From assembly GCF_028128765.1 (NCBI RefSeq), contig NZ_LBJG01000024.1:1426001-1490000 (forward strand): a DNA stretch of 64,000 nucleotides, read 5' to 3'. The notes beneath the pieces were generated by a model. It saw only the letters and a list, made by a program, of their open reading frames with translations, was not told where the DNA came from and searched no databases. The position numbers and the translations under genes were made by a program. The stretch is from Bradyrhizobium sp. CCBAU 51627. GTDB taxonomy: Bacteria; Pseudomonadota; Alphaproteobacteria; Rhizobiales; Xanthobacteraceae. This document shows positions 8,432 to 16,491 of the stretch, piece after piece. How positions within the stretch are numbered: the stretch's first letter is position 1; each line of letters opens with the position of its first letter.

Positions 8432-9208
8432 GTGGCGAACAAGGTCAAGGAAATCTGGAAGTCGGGCAAGGCCGTGGTCAACGCGTGGCTCGCTATTCCC
8501 TCCGGCTTCTCGGCAGAGATGATCGCGCAATGCGGCTTCGATAGCGTCACGGTCGACATGCAGCACGGCGTGCAGGACTATCTGTCGATGGTGCAGTGCT
8601 TCCAGGCCATGGACAAGCATCCGGTCACCCCGATGGTCCGCGTGCCCTGGAACGAGCCCGGCATCATCGGCAAGGTGCTCGACGGCGGCGCCTATGGCGT
8701 GATCTGCCCGATGGTCAACACGCCGCAGGAAGCCAGGAACCTGGTCTCCTATTCCAAATATCCGCCGCAGGGCGTCCGCTCCAACGGCCCGATTCGCGCC
8801 GGCATGTACGGCACCGCGGGCTCCTACCAGAAGACCGCAAATGCCGACACCATCCTGCTGCCGATGATGGAGACCAAGACCGCGGTCGAGAACATGGAGG
8901 CGATCCTCGATGTCGAAGGCATCGATGGCGTCTATATCGGTCCGTCCGACCTCGGCTTCTCCTACGGTCTGGAACCGAAGCTCGACCGCACCGAGCCGGA
9001 GATCCTTGCGATCTATGAGAAGATCATCAAGGAGTGCGGCAAGCGCGGCCTCAATCCGGGCATCCATTGCAGCGGCGCCGAAGGCGCTGCGCGCGCGATC
9101 AATATGGGCTTCAAGCTGGTGACGCTCTCCAACGAGGTCGGCCTGATGACGACCTACGCCAAGATGCAGGTCAACGCGACCCGCAAGGAATCGGGCGGCA
9201 AGGCCTAA
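8432..9208 (+). CDS. hpaI: HpcH/HpaI-family aldolase (4-hydroxy-2-oxo-heptanedioate aldolase type)
   Basis: 258 residues from a GTG at 8432, preceded by AGGAAGG. With this start the active-site residues fall at H45 (VDMQHG), R70 (VRVPWNEP), E147 (METKT) and D173 (GPSDL), nearly the E. coli HpaI numbering (H45, R70, E149, D175), so the frame extending back to a TTG at 8321 is rejected. The enzyme is a metal-dependent class II aldolase that splits 4-hydroxy-2-oxo acids to pyruvate and an aldehyde. Position after hpaR suggests the final step of the homoprotocatechuate pathway. A GarD-like dehydratase gene follows, so a role on 5-keto-4-deoxyglucarate (GarL type) is possible. Confidence 0.75.
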   Translation: MANKVKEIWKSGKAVVNAWLAIPSGFSAEMIAQCGFDSVTVDMQHGVQDYLSMVQCFQAMDKHPVTPMVRVPWNEPGIIGKVLDGGAYGVICPMVNTPQEARNLVSYSKYPPQGVRSNGPIRAGMYGTAGSYQKTANADTILLPMMETKTAVENMEAILDVEGIDGVYIGPSDLGFSYGLEPKLDRTEPEILAIYEKIIKECGKRGLNPGIHCSGAEGAARAINMGFKLVTLSNEVGLMTTYAKMQVNATRKESGGKA

Positions 9209-9212
9209 GCTC

Positions 9213-9344
9213 TCGTGTCCCGGACGCGGTGCGGCACGCAGTGCCGCTCCGCAGAGCCGGGACACAGAAGCTCGCGAACGATACGATAGATGGGCCCCGG
9301 CTCTTCAGCGCACCGCTTTGCGCTGCGCTGCGTCCGGGGCACGA
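9213..9344. repeat. Long imperfect inverted repeat (dispersed palindromic element)
   Basis: Two arms of about 52 bases, 9213-9265 and 9292-9344, are imperfect reverse complements: the first begins TCGTGTCCCGGACGC and the second ends GCGTCCGGGGCACGA. The element fills the space between the aldolase stop and the dehydratase ribosome-binding site, so a through-transcript would fold into a large hairpin. It resembles palindromic repeats I associate with Bradyrhizobium genomes; copy number was not tested. Confidence 0.7.
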
Positions 9345-9367
9345 TAGTAAGACCCAAGGAGACCCCC

Positions 9368-10891
9368 ATGACCATCAGTCCCGTCATCCGCCTGCATCCC
9401 GCTGATGGTGTGCTGATCGCCCGCGCGAGCTTGCCGCCGGGAACGGTGGTGGCCGACGGCGTGACGACGGTCGAGCGCATCCCCTCCGGCCACAAGGTCG
9501 CGATCAAGCCGATCGCGGTGGGTGAGCCCGTGATCCGCTATGGCCAGATCATCGGCTTTGCGACGGAGGCCATCGCGCCGGGCCAGCACGTGCACGTGCA
9601 GAATTGCGGCATGGGCGATTTCGCCAAGGACTACGCCTATTGCGCCGACGTCAAGCCGACGCCGAATTTCGATCTGCCGGCGACCTTCGAAGGCATTCGC
9701 CGTCCCGATGGCCGCGTCGCCACGCGCAACTATATCGGCATCCTCACCTCGGTGAATTGCAGCGCGCACGTCGCAAGCCTCGTCGCCGATGTCTTCAAGA
9801 AGAACCCGTTTACCGGCGACAACCCGCTGGCCGATTTCCCCAATGTCGATGGTGTCGTCGCCCTGACCCACAAGACCGGCTGCGGCATGACGCAGAACGA
9901 GCCGCTGGCGCTGCTCCGCCGCACGCTCGGCGGCTACGCGCGGCACGTCAATTTCTCCCATGTCATCGTGCTCGGGTTGGGCTGCGAGGTGAATCAGATC
10001 GGCGGCCTCATGGAAGAGCAGAAGCTCGCCGGCCGCCTCCGCGCGATGGACATCCAGGAGGTCGGCGGCACCCGCAAGACGGTGGAAGCCGGCATCGCCT
10101 TTGTGCGCGAGGCGCTGGCCGATGCCAACAAGGTGAAGCGTGAGACCGTGCCGGCAAGCGAGCTCACCGTGGCGCTGCAATGCGGCGGATCGGATGGCTA
10201 TTCCGGCGTCTCGGCCAATCCGGCGCTGGGCGCGGCGAGCGATCTCATCGTGCGCCACGGCGGCACCGTGATCCTGTCAGAGACGCCGGAAACTTACGGC
10301 GCCGAGCATCTCTTGACGCGCCGTGCGGTGAGCCGCGAGGTCGGTGAGAAGCTGGTCGATCTGATGCGCTGGTGGGACGAATACACGACGCGCGAAGGCG
10401 CCGAGATGAACGCCAATCCAAGCCCCGGCAACAAGGCCGGTGGTCTCACCACGATCTTGGAGAAGTCGCTCGGCGCGATGGCGAAGGCCGGCACCACCAA
10501 CCTCGTCGAGGTGCTCCGCTATGCCGAGCCCGTCACCAAGAAGGGTTTTGTCTTCATGGACACGCCCGGCTACGACCCCGTCGCAGCCACCGGGCAGGTC
10601 GCCGGCGGCGCCAATCTCGTCTGCTTCACCACGGGGCGGGGCAGCGTGTTCGGCTGCAAGCCGGCACCCTCGATCAAGCTCGCCACCAACACGCCGATGT
10701 ACAAGCGGATGGAAGAGGACATGGACGTCAATTGCGGCACCATCCTCGAAGGTGAGGAGAGCGTGCAGGAGTGCGGCCAGCGCATCTTCGATCTCATTCT
10801 CAAGACCGCATCCGGCCAGCCGACCAAGAGCGAGAGCTTCGATTTCGGCGGAGCCGAATTTGCACCATGGGTGCTGGGTGCAACGATGTAA
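9368..10891 (+). CDS. UxaA/GarD-family sugar-acid dehydratase (altronate/galactarate dehydratase)
   Basis: 507 residues from the ATG at 9368, preceded by AAGGAG at 9356-9361; the frame opening at 9290 lies in the repeat and is rejected. An SAF domain at about 10-85 is followed by the UxaA/GarD catalytic region beginning GIRRPDGRVATRN. Conserved blocks include HKTGCGMTQ, LGLGCEVNQ, LQCGGSDGYSG and FMDTPGYDP, with Cys residues that probably bind metal. Family members dehydrate altronate, galactarate or related hexarates to 2-keto-3-deoxy acids. The aldolase just upstream could use such a product. The substrate is not decided by sequence alone, so no symbol is given. Confidence 0.85.
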   Translation: MTISPVIRLHPADGVLIARASLPPGTVVADGVTTVERIPSGHKVAIKPIAVGEPVIRYGQIIGFATEAIAPGQHVHVQNCGMGDFAKDYAYCADVKPTPNFDLPATFEGIRRPDGRVATRNYIGILTSVNCSAHVASLVADVFKKNPFTGDNPLADFPNVDGVVALTHKTGCGMTQNEPLALLRRTLGGYARHVNFSHVIVLGLGCEVNQIGGLMEEQKLAGRLRAMDIQEVGGTRKTVEAGIAFVREALADANKVKRETVPASELTVALQCGGSDGYSGVSANPALGAASDLIVRHGGTVILSETPETYGAEHLLTRRAVSREVGEKLVDLMRWWDEYTTREGAEMNANPSPGNKAGGLTTILEKSLGAMAKAGTTNLVEVLRYAEPVTKKGFVFMDTPGYDPVAATGQVAGGANLVCFTTGRGSVFGCKPAPSIKLATNTPMYKRMEEDMDVNCGTILEGEESVQECGQRIFDLILKTASGQPTKSESFDFGGAEFAPWVLGATM

Positions 10892-10938
10892 CCGCGCTGC
10901 GTGCGAAGATCGCGCAAATGCAATCGAGCGGGCCTGGT

Positions 10939-10960
10939 AGCCGGTGTTCTCGCACCGGCT
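10939..10960 (+). terminator. Hairpin downstream of the dehydratase gene
   Basis: AGCCGGTG (10939-10946) and CACCGGCT (10953-10960) pair perfectly over 8 bp with a 6-base loop, 48 bases after the stop codon. There is no clear T-run, so it may be a transcript-end stabiliser and not a classical terminator. Confidence 0.4.
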
Positions 10961-11132
10961 CGGCGGCGCGTGTGATGTCCTGCATGCAACGATCGCTCGA
11001 TAAGTAATGATACGGAGGCCGGCGTCTGTGCCGGAAGTTCCCCGGCTTACATCTGGTTAACACTGTTGCCTTAGACAGGTCCTGATACGGCCCCGCAACG
11101 TGGCGCGGCCGGCCTTTTCTGGGGATCAACCA

Positions 11133-11651
11133 ATGCAAGCGATACGTCCCACTGGGGTGGAAAATCTCCTCGGTGAGGAGGAGCTGATCGTATCGAAGAC
11201 CGATCTCAAAGGCCGCATCACCTACGCCAACGACGTTTTCCTGCGGATGGCGAAGTACTCCTGGAAGGAGCTGATGGGCGCGCCCCACAGCCTCATCCGC
11301 CATCCGGACATGCCGCGCTGCGTGTTCAAGCTGCTCTGGGACACGCTTCAGGCCAAGCAGGAGATCTTCGCCTACGTCGTCAACCTGGCGAAGGACGGCA
11401 GCCATTACTGGGTGTTCGCCCACGTCACGCCGACCTTCGATGAACGCGGTCATATCGTCGGCTATCACTCCAACCGCCGCAAGCCCGATCCCGCGCAGAT
11501 CGAGCGCATCAAGCCGATCTACAAGACGCTGTGCGACGAAGAGGCACGGCATGCCAATGCCAAGGAGGGCATGCATGCGAGCTTCGACGCAATGGTCGGG
11601 CTGCTCAAGCAACAGGGTGTCGCCTACGATGAATTTGTGCTCTCTCTCTAA
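11133..11651 (+). CDS. Aer-type PAS domain protein, sensor half of a split aerotaxis receptor
   Basis: 172 residues starting at the ATG at 11133. The PAS domain at about 15-120 has Aer-like blocks: GRITYANDVFLRMAKYS, LIRHPDMPRCVFKLLWDTL, and KDGSHYWVFAHVTP followed by GYHSNRRKP. Aer PAS domains bind FAD and sense redox state or oxygen. The protein has no membrane or signalling domain. Its last 23 bases overlap the start of the chemoreceptor gene in another frame, so the pair should be made together and may form one receptor. Whether FAD is bound is not shown. Confidence 0.8.
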   Translation: MQAIRPTGVENLLGEEELIVSKTDLKGRITYANDVFLRMAKYSWKELMGAPHSLIRHPDMPRCVFKLLWDTLQAKQEIFAYVVNLAKDGSHYWVFAHVTPTFDERGHIVGYHSNRRKPDPAQIERIKPIYKTLCDEEARHANAKEGMHASFDAMVGLLKQQGVAYDEFVLSL

Positions 11652-12933
11652 GGCGCAAGGCGCGACCGCGCTCGCGTGTGGCCTTGCCGTCGTTGCCTTC
11701 GCCCTCTCGCTTCTCGGTTTTGCCGGAATCCCCGCTGCGGCATTGCTCGGTGCGACCGTCGTGCTGCTCGGTTACACCGTCTTGTGCCAGCATCGCACCG
11801 CGGCCGCCGTCGACGAGGTCGCCGAGGTTTGCCGCAAGGCGGCGGGCGGCAATCTCGAGGCGCGCATCCTGAGCGAGCGGCAGAATGGGCGGATCGGAGC
11901 GATCCAGAAATCCGTCAACGACATGCTCGATATCGCCGATGCCTTCGCCCGTGAGGCCTCGGCGTCGATGGACTATGCGAGCCGCGGCAAATATTTCCGC
12001 AAGATCCTGGCGCGCGGTCTGCCCGGTTCGTTTCGCCGTTCGGCCGCCGTCATCAATTCCGGCACCGACAGCCTCGCCCGCCGCGTGGTGGAGGTCGCCG
12101 ATCTCGCGAAGCAGTTCGGCACGCATCTCGACCAGGTTGCCGGTACGCTGATGGGCGCGGCGACCGATCTCGAATCCGATGCGGGCCAGATGGCTGCCGC
12201 TGCCGAGAAGACCAGCCGCCAGACGTCGGGCGTGCTGAGCGCCTCCGACCACGCCTCGCGCAACGTCGCAACTGTCGCCAGCGCAGCGGAGCAACTCGCG
12301 TCCTCGATTGCCGAGATCGGCCGCCAGGTGACGGGCTCGACCGCGAGCACCGGCCGCGCCGTGAACCAAGCCAACCGCGCCGGCAGCGAGATACGCACGC
12401 TTGCGGATGCGGCGCTGCGGATCGGTGACGTCGTCAAGCTGATCAGCGAGATCGCCGAACAGACCAACCTTCTGGCGCTCAACGCCACTATCGAGGCGGC
12501 ACGCGCCGGCGAGGCGGGCCGCGGCTTTGCAGTCGTGGCCTCCGAGGTCAAGAGCCTCGCAAACCAGACCGCGAAGGCCACGGAGGAGATCAGCGCCAAG
12601 GTCGGCGAGATGCAGCAATCGACCACCAATTCGGTCGCCGCCGTCGAGGCGATCGCGCAGACCATCTCCGAGATCGATGGCATCACCGCTTCGATTGCAG
12701 CGTCGATCGAGCAGCAGGGCTCCGCGACCCGTGAGATCGCACGCAACGTCCACGAGGCTTCGGCCGGCACATCGCAGATGTCCTCCAACGTCACCGGCAT
12801 CAGCGAAGCCGCTGCCGATACCGGCCGCGTCGCCGCCCGCGTCAACAGCGCCTCCGAGCGCGTCCACAATGAGGTCGAGACGCTCCGCCGCGAGGTGACG
12901 CAGTTTCTGCATCGGCTGACCTCGGCGGCGTAA
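11629..12933 (+). CDS. Methyl-accepting chemotaxis protein, signalling half paired with the PAS gene
   Basis: 434 residues from the ATG at 11629, 22 bases before the PAS gene ends. Two close hydrophobic helices at about 12-30 and 34-53 make a membrane hairpin. A HAMP-like stretch follows, then a long coiled coil with the conserved MCP tip EIAEQTNLLALNATIEAARA. There is no periplasmic sensor domain, as in Aer, where the input comes from a cytoplasmic PAS domain; here that domain is encoded separately just upstream. Frames opening earlier (11440) overlap the PAS gene extensively and are rejected. Output is expected through CheW/CheA, not encoded in the window. Confidence 0.85.
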   Translation: MNLCSLSKAQGATALACGLAVVAFALSLLGFAGIPAAALLGATVVLLGYTVLCQHRTAAAVDEVAEVCRKAAGGNLEARILSERQNGRIGAIQKSVNDMLDIADAFAREASASMDYASRGKYFRKILARGLPGSFRRSAAVINSGTDSLARRVVEVADLAKQFGTHLDQVAGTLMGAATDLESDAGQMAAAAEKTSRQTSGVLSASDHASRNVATVASAAEQLASSIAEIGRQVTGSTASTGRAVNQANRAGSEIRTLADAALRIGDVVKLISEIAEQTNLLALNATIEAARAGEAGRGFAVVASEVKSLANQTAKATEEISAKVGEMQQSTTNSVAAVEAIAQTISEIDGITASIAASIEQQGSATREIARNVHEASAGTSQMSSNVTGISEAAADTGRVAARVNSASERVHNEVETLRREVTQFLHRLTSAA

Positions 12934-12950
12934 CGTTCCCCAAATGAGGT

Positions 12951-13040
12951 CGTCATGCCCGGGCTTGTCCCGGGCATCCGCGTGCTTTGCGGGCGCAAGA
13001 GTTAAGGCCGTGGATGGCCGGGACAAGCCCGGCCATGACG
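12951..13040. repeat. Palindromic dispersed repeat
   Basis: Arms CGTCATGCCCGGGCTTGTCC... (12951-12982) and ...GGGACAAGCCCGGCCATGACG (13010-13040) are imperfect inverted repeats around a 27-base spacer. The element lies between the chemoreceptor stop and the transglutaminase operon. It resembles a REP-like family seen in Bradyrhizobium intergenic regions; this is recognition from memory. Confidence 0.7.
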
Positions 13041-13194
13041 TCGTCGAGACGTCGCAGCACCAAGCTTTCACGGCTTGGACGATTGCCTTCGGCTCGGCCC
13101 GCACCTTGCATAGGCACCCTCTGCCCGTTGTTAATGCTTGATCGCATTGACCTCAGGTGTTCTGCTCAAAAAAGCTGCTGGAGCACCGCAACCC

Positions 13195-16100
13195 GTGTCG
13201 ATCTACGTCGCATTACATCACGTCACGCATTACAAATACGACCGCCCGATCGATCTCGGACCGCAGACCATCCGTCTGCGGCCGGCGCCGCACACGCGAA
13301 CGCCGATCCTGAGTTATTCGCTCAAGGTCACGCCGGCCAATCACTTTGTGAACTGGCAGCAGGACCCGCAGGGCAACTGGCTCGCCCGCTACGTCTTCCC
13401 GGAGAAGACCACGGAGTTGAAATTCGAGGTCGACTTCACGACGCAGATGACCGTGGTCAACCCGTTCGACTTCTTCGTCGAGCCTTACGCCGACAGCTTT
13501 CCGTTTGAATATCCCAGGGATCTCAAGACCGAGCTGGCGCCGTATCTGGAGACCATCAAGCCCGATCCCGCCTTCGCAAAATATCTGGCCTCGATCCCGC
13601 GCGAAGCGCCGAACACGGTCAACTTCCTGGTCGAGCTCAATCGCGAGCTGCAGAAGAAAGTCAGTTACATCATCCGCATGGAGCCCGGCGTGCAGACGCC
13701 GGAGGAGACACTGACGTCCTGCGCCGGCTCATGCCGCGATTCTGCCTGGCTGCTGATCCAGACCTTGCGTCATCTCGGCCTCGCGGCGCGCTTCGTCTCC
13801 GGCTACCTGATCCAGATCCGCCCCGACATCGATCCGATCGAAGGACCCCCGGAAGTCGAACACGATTTTACGGATCTACACGCCTGGGCCGAGGTCTATC
13901 TGCCGGGCGCGGGCTGGATCGGCTTCGACGCGACCTCCGGTATGCTGGCGGGCGAGGGGCACATCCCCGTTGCGGCCACGCCGCATTATCGCTCGGCCGC
14001 GCCGATCTCCGGCGGTGCCGGCTTTGCCGAAGTCGAGTTCGCCTTCGACATGAGCGTGAAGCGCATCCGCGAAGCGCCGCGCATTACAAAGCCGTTCTCC
14101 GACGACGCCTGGGCCCGTCTCAACGATCTCGGCGAGCAGGTCGATGGCGATCTCGCCGCGCAGGACGTGCGGCTTACCATGGGCGGCGAGCCGACCTTCG
14201 TTTCCGTGGATGATCTCGAAGCGCCGGAGTGGAATACGGAAGCCGTCGGCCCGACCAAGCGCGCGCTCGGCGACGATCTGATCCGCCGCCTGCGCACGCG
14301 CTTTGCGCCGGGCGGCCTGCTGCATTACGGCCAGGGCAAATGGTATCCGGGCGAGAGCCTGCCGCGCTGGGCGTTCGGCCTCTATTGGCGCAAGGACGGC
14401 GTGCCGATCTGGAAGAATGCGGACCTCATCGCAAAAGTCGAGAGTCCGAAGCGCGCCCAGACCGAGGATGCCGAGGACTTCATGGAAGGCACGGCGGCGC
14501 GGCTCGGGCTCGATCCCGGCTACATCATCCCGGCCTATGAGGACACCGTCTACTGGCTGCAGAAGGAGGCCGAGCTTCCGATCAACGTCGATCCCTCCAA
14601 TTCGCAACTGTCCGATCCCGAGGCGCGTGCACGCATGGCGCGGGTGTTCAATCAGGGCCTCCGCGCGCCGCGCGGCTTCGTGCTGCCGGTACAGCGCTGG
14701 AACGCGCCGCCGCGCTGGCGCAGCGAGCGTTGGCAACTCCGGCGCGGGCATCTGTTCCTCTCGCCGGGCGATTCACCGCTTGGCCTGCGCCTGCCGATCG
14801 GTTCGCTCGGCTACGTGCCGCCCGATCAATATCCCTACATCGTCGAGCAGGACCCGATGGAGGCGCGCGACAAGCTGCCGGTTTTCACGCCTCCGGCGCG
14901 CCCGAAAGCGCCGCCGCGGGTCGCGCCCGAGCAACTCAACACGTCCATTCCCGTCCGCACCGCGATGTCGGTGGAAGTGCGCGACGGCGTGATCTGCGCT
15001 TTCATGCCGCCGGTGGAGCGCATCGAGGATTATCTCGAGCTGGTCGCCGCGATCGAGGCGACGGCAGAGGAGATGCAGCTTCCCGTTCATGTCGAAGGCT
15101 ATGCGCCGCCGTTCGACCCTCGCATCGAGGTTATCAAGGTGACGCCCGATCCTGGCGTGATCGAGGTCAACATCCAGCCGGCGCAGAGCTGGCGCGATGC
15201 CGTCGGGATCACCACAGGTCTCTACGAGGACGCCGGCAAGGTGCGTCTCGGCGCCAACCGCTTCCTCCTCGACGGCCGTCACACCGGCACCGGTGGCGGC
15301 AATCACGTCGTGATAGGCGGTTCCTCGCCGCAGGACTCGCCGTTCCTGCGCCGGCCCGATCTGCTCAAGAGCCTGGTGCTGTACTGGCAACGGCATCCCG
15401 CGCTGTCTTATTTCTTCTCCGGCCTCTTCATCGGCCCGACCAGCCAGGCGCCGCGGATCGACGAAGCGCGTCACGACAGCATCTACGAGCTCGAGATCGC
15501 GCTCTCGCATGTGCCGCCGCCGGGCTACCAGACGCCGCTGTGGTTGGTGGACCGCTTGTTCCGGCATCTGCTCGTCGACATCACCGGCAACACCCACCGC
15601 GCCGAGATCTGCATCGACAAGCTCTATTCGCCTGACGGTCCCACCGGCCGGCTCGGCCTCGTCGAATTCCGCGCGCTCGAAATGCCGCCGGATCCGCGCA
15701 TGTCACTGGCGCAGCAGCTCCTGATCCGCGCGCTGATCGCAAAATTCTGGCGCGAGCCGCAGCAGGGCAAGTTCGTGCGCTGGGGCACCGCGCTGCATGA
15801 TCGCTTCATGCTGCCGCATTTCATCTGGGAAGATTTCCAGGACGTTCTCTCGGAGCTGAAAAACTCCGGCTATCCGTTCGAGCCGGAATGGTACCTGGCC
15901 CAGCTCGAATTCCGCTTTCCAGCGTTCGGCCGCGTCCATCAGGGCGGCGTGACGCTGGAATTGCGGCAGGCGCTGGAGCCCTGGCACGTCCTGGGCGAAG
16001 AAGGCTCGGCCGGCGGCACCGTGCGCTATGTCGATAGCTCGGTCGAGCGGCTCCAGGTCAAGGCTGAAGGATTTGTTGAAGGCCGCCACATCGTCACCTG

Positions 16101-16464
16101 CAACGGCCGCCGCCTGCCGATGACCTCGACCGGCCGCTCCGGCGAGGCCGTGGCCGCCGTCCGCTTCAAGGCCTGGCAGCCGGCCTCGGGCCTGCACCCG
16201 ACCATCCCGGTCCACGCGCCGCTGACCTTCGACCTGATCGACACCTGGAACGGCCGCTCGCTCGGCGGCTGCGTCTACCATGTCGCTCATCCCGGCGGTC
16301 GCAACTACGACACCAAGCCCGTCAACACCTACGAGGCCGAGGCGCGGCGGCTGGCGCGCTTCCAGGACCACGGCCATACGCCCGGGCCGATGCAACCGCC
16401 CCCTGAGGAACGCACAAATGAATTCCCGCTGACCCTCGACTTGCGGACCCCGCTCCTGCAATGA
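13195..16464 (+). CDS. Transglutaminase-like / DUF2126 fusion protein
   Basis: About 1089 residues from the GTG at 13195, which follows a GGAG at 13180. The N-terminal ~290 residues are a bacterial transglutaminase module (beta-rich N domain, then a cysteine-protease fold) with a complete triad: C180 (GSCRDSAW), H229 (DLHAWAEV) and D245 (GFDATSG). The remaining ~770 residues are a DUF2126 region with no signal peptide or membrane segments. Proteins of this build occur with circularly permuted ATP-grasp and alpha-E proteins and were proposed by comparative genomics to take part in amide-bond formation or peptide modification. The reaction is not known to me. It is first in a three-gene operon, 27 bases before the next gene. 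Confidence 0.88.
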   Translation: MSIYVALHHVTHYKYDRPIDLGPQTIRLRPAPHTRTPILSYSLKVTPANHFVNWQQDPQGNWLARYVFPEKTTELKFEVDFTTQMTVVNPFDFFVEPYADSFPFEYPRDLKTELAPYLETIKPDPAFAKYLASIPREAPNTVNFLVELNRELQKKVSYIIRMEPGVQTPEETLTSCAGSCRDSAWLLIQTLRHLGLAARFVSGYLIQIRPDIDPIEGPPEVEHDFTDLHAWAEVYLPGAGWIGFDATSGMLAGEGHIPVAATPHYRSAAPISGGAGFAEVEFAFDMSVKRIREAPRITKPFSDDAWARLNDLGEQVDGDLAAQDVRLTMGGEPTFVSVDDLEAPEWNTEAVGPTKRALGDDLIRRLRTRFAPGGLLHYGQGKWYPGESLPRWAFGLYWRKDGVPIWKNADLIAKVESPKRAQTEDAEDFMEGTAARLGLDPGYIIPAYEDTVYWLQKEAELPINVDPSNSQLSDPEARARMARVFNQGLRAPRGFVLPVQRWNAPPRWRSERWQLRRGHLFLSPGDSPLGLRLPIGSLGYVPPDQYPYIVEQDPMEARDKLPVFTPPARPKAPPRVAPEQLNTSIPVRTAMSVEVRDGVICAFMPPVERIEDYLELVAAIEATAEEMQLPVHVEGYAPPFDPRIEVIKVTPDPGVIEVNIQPAQSWRDAVGITTGLYEDAGKVRLGANRFLLDGRHTGTGGGNHVVIGGSSPQDSPFLRRPDLLKSLVLYWQRHPALSYFFSGLFIGPTSQAPRIDEARHDSIYELEIALSHVPPPGYQTPLWLVDRLFRHLLVDITGNTHRAEICIDKLYSPDGPTGRLGLVEFRALEMPPDPRMSLAQQLLIRALIAKFWREPQQGKFVRWGTALHDRFMLPHFIWEDFQDVLSELKNSGYPFEPEWYLAQLEFRFPAFGRVHQGGVTLELRQALEPWHVLGEEGSAGGTVRYVDSSVERLQVKAEGFVEGRHIVTCNGRRLPMTSTGRSGEAVAAVRFKAWQPASGLHPTIPVHAPLTFDLIDTWNGRSLGGCVYHVAHPGGRNYDTKPVNTYEAEARRLARFQDHGHTPGPMQPPPEERTNEFPLTLDLRTPLLQ

Positions 16465-16491
16465 GTATGATGGTGGGGCAGGGAGAGGCGC

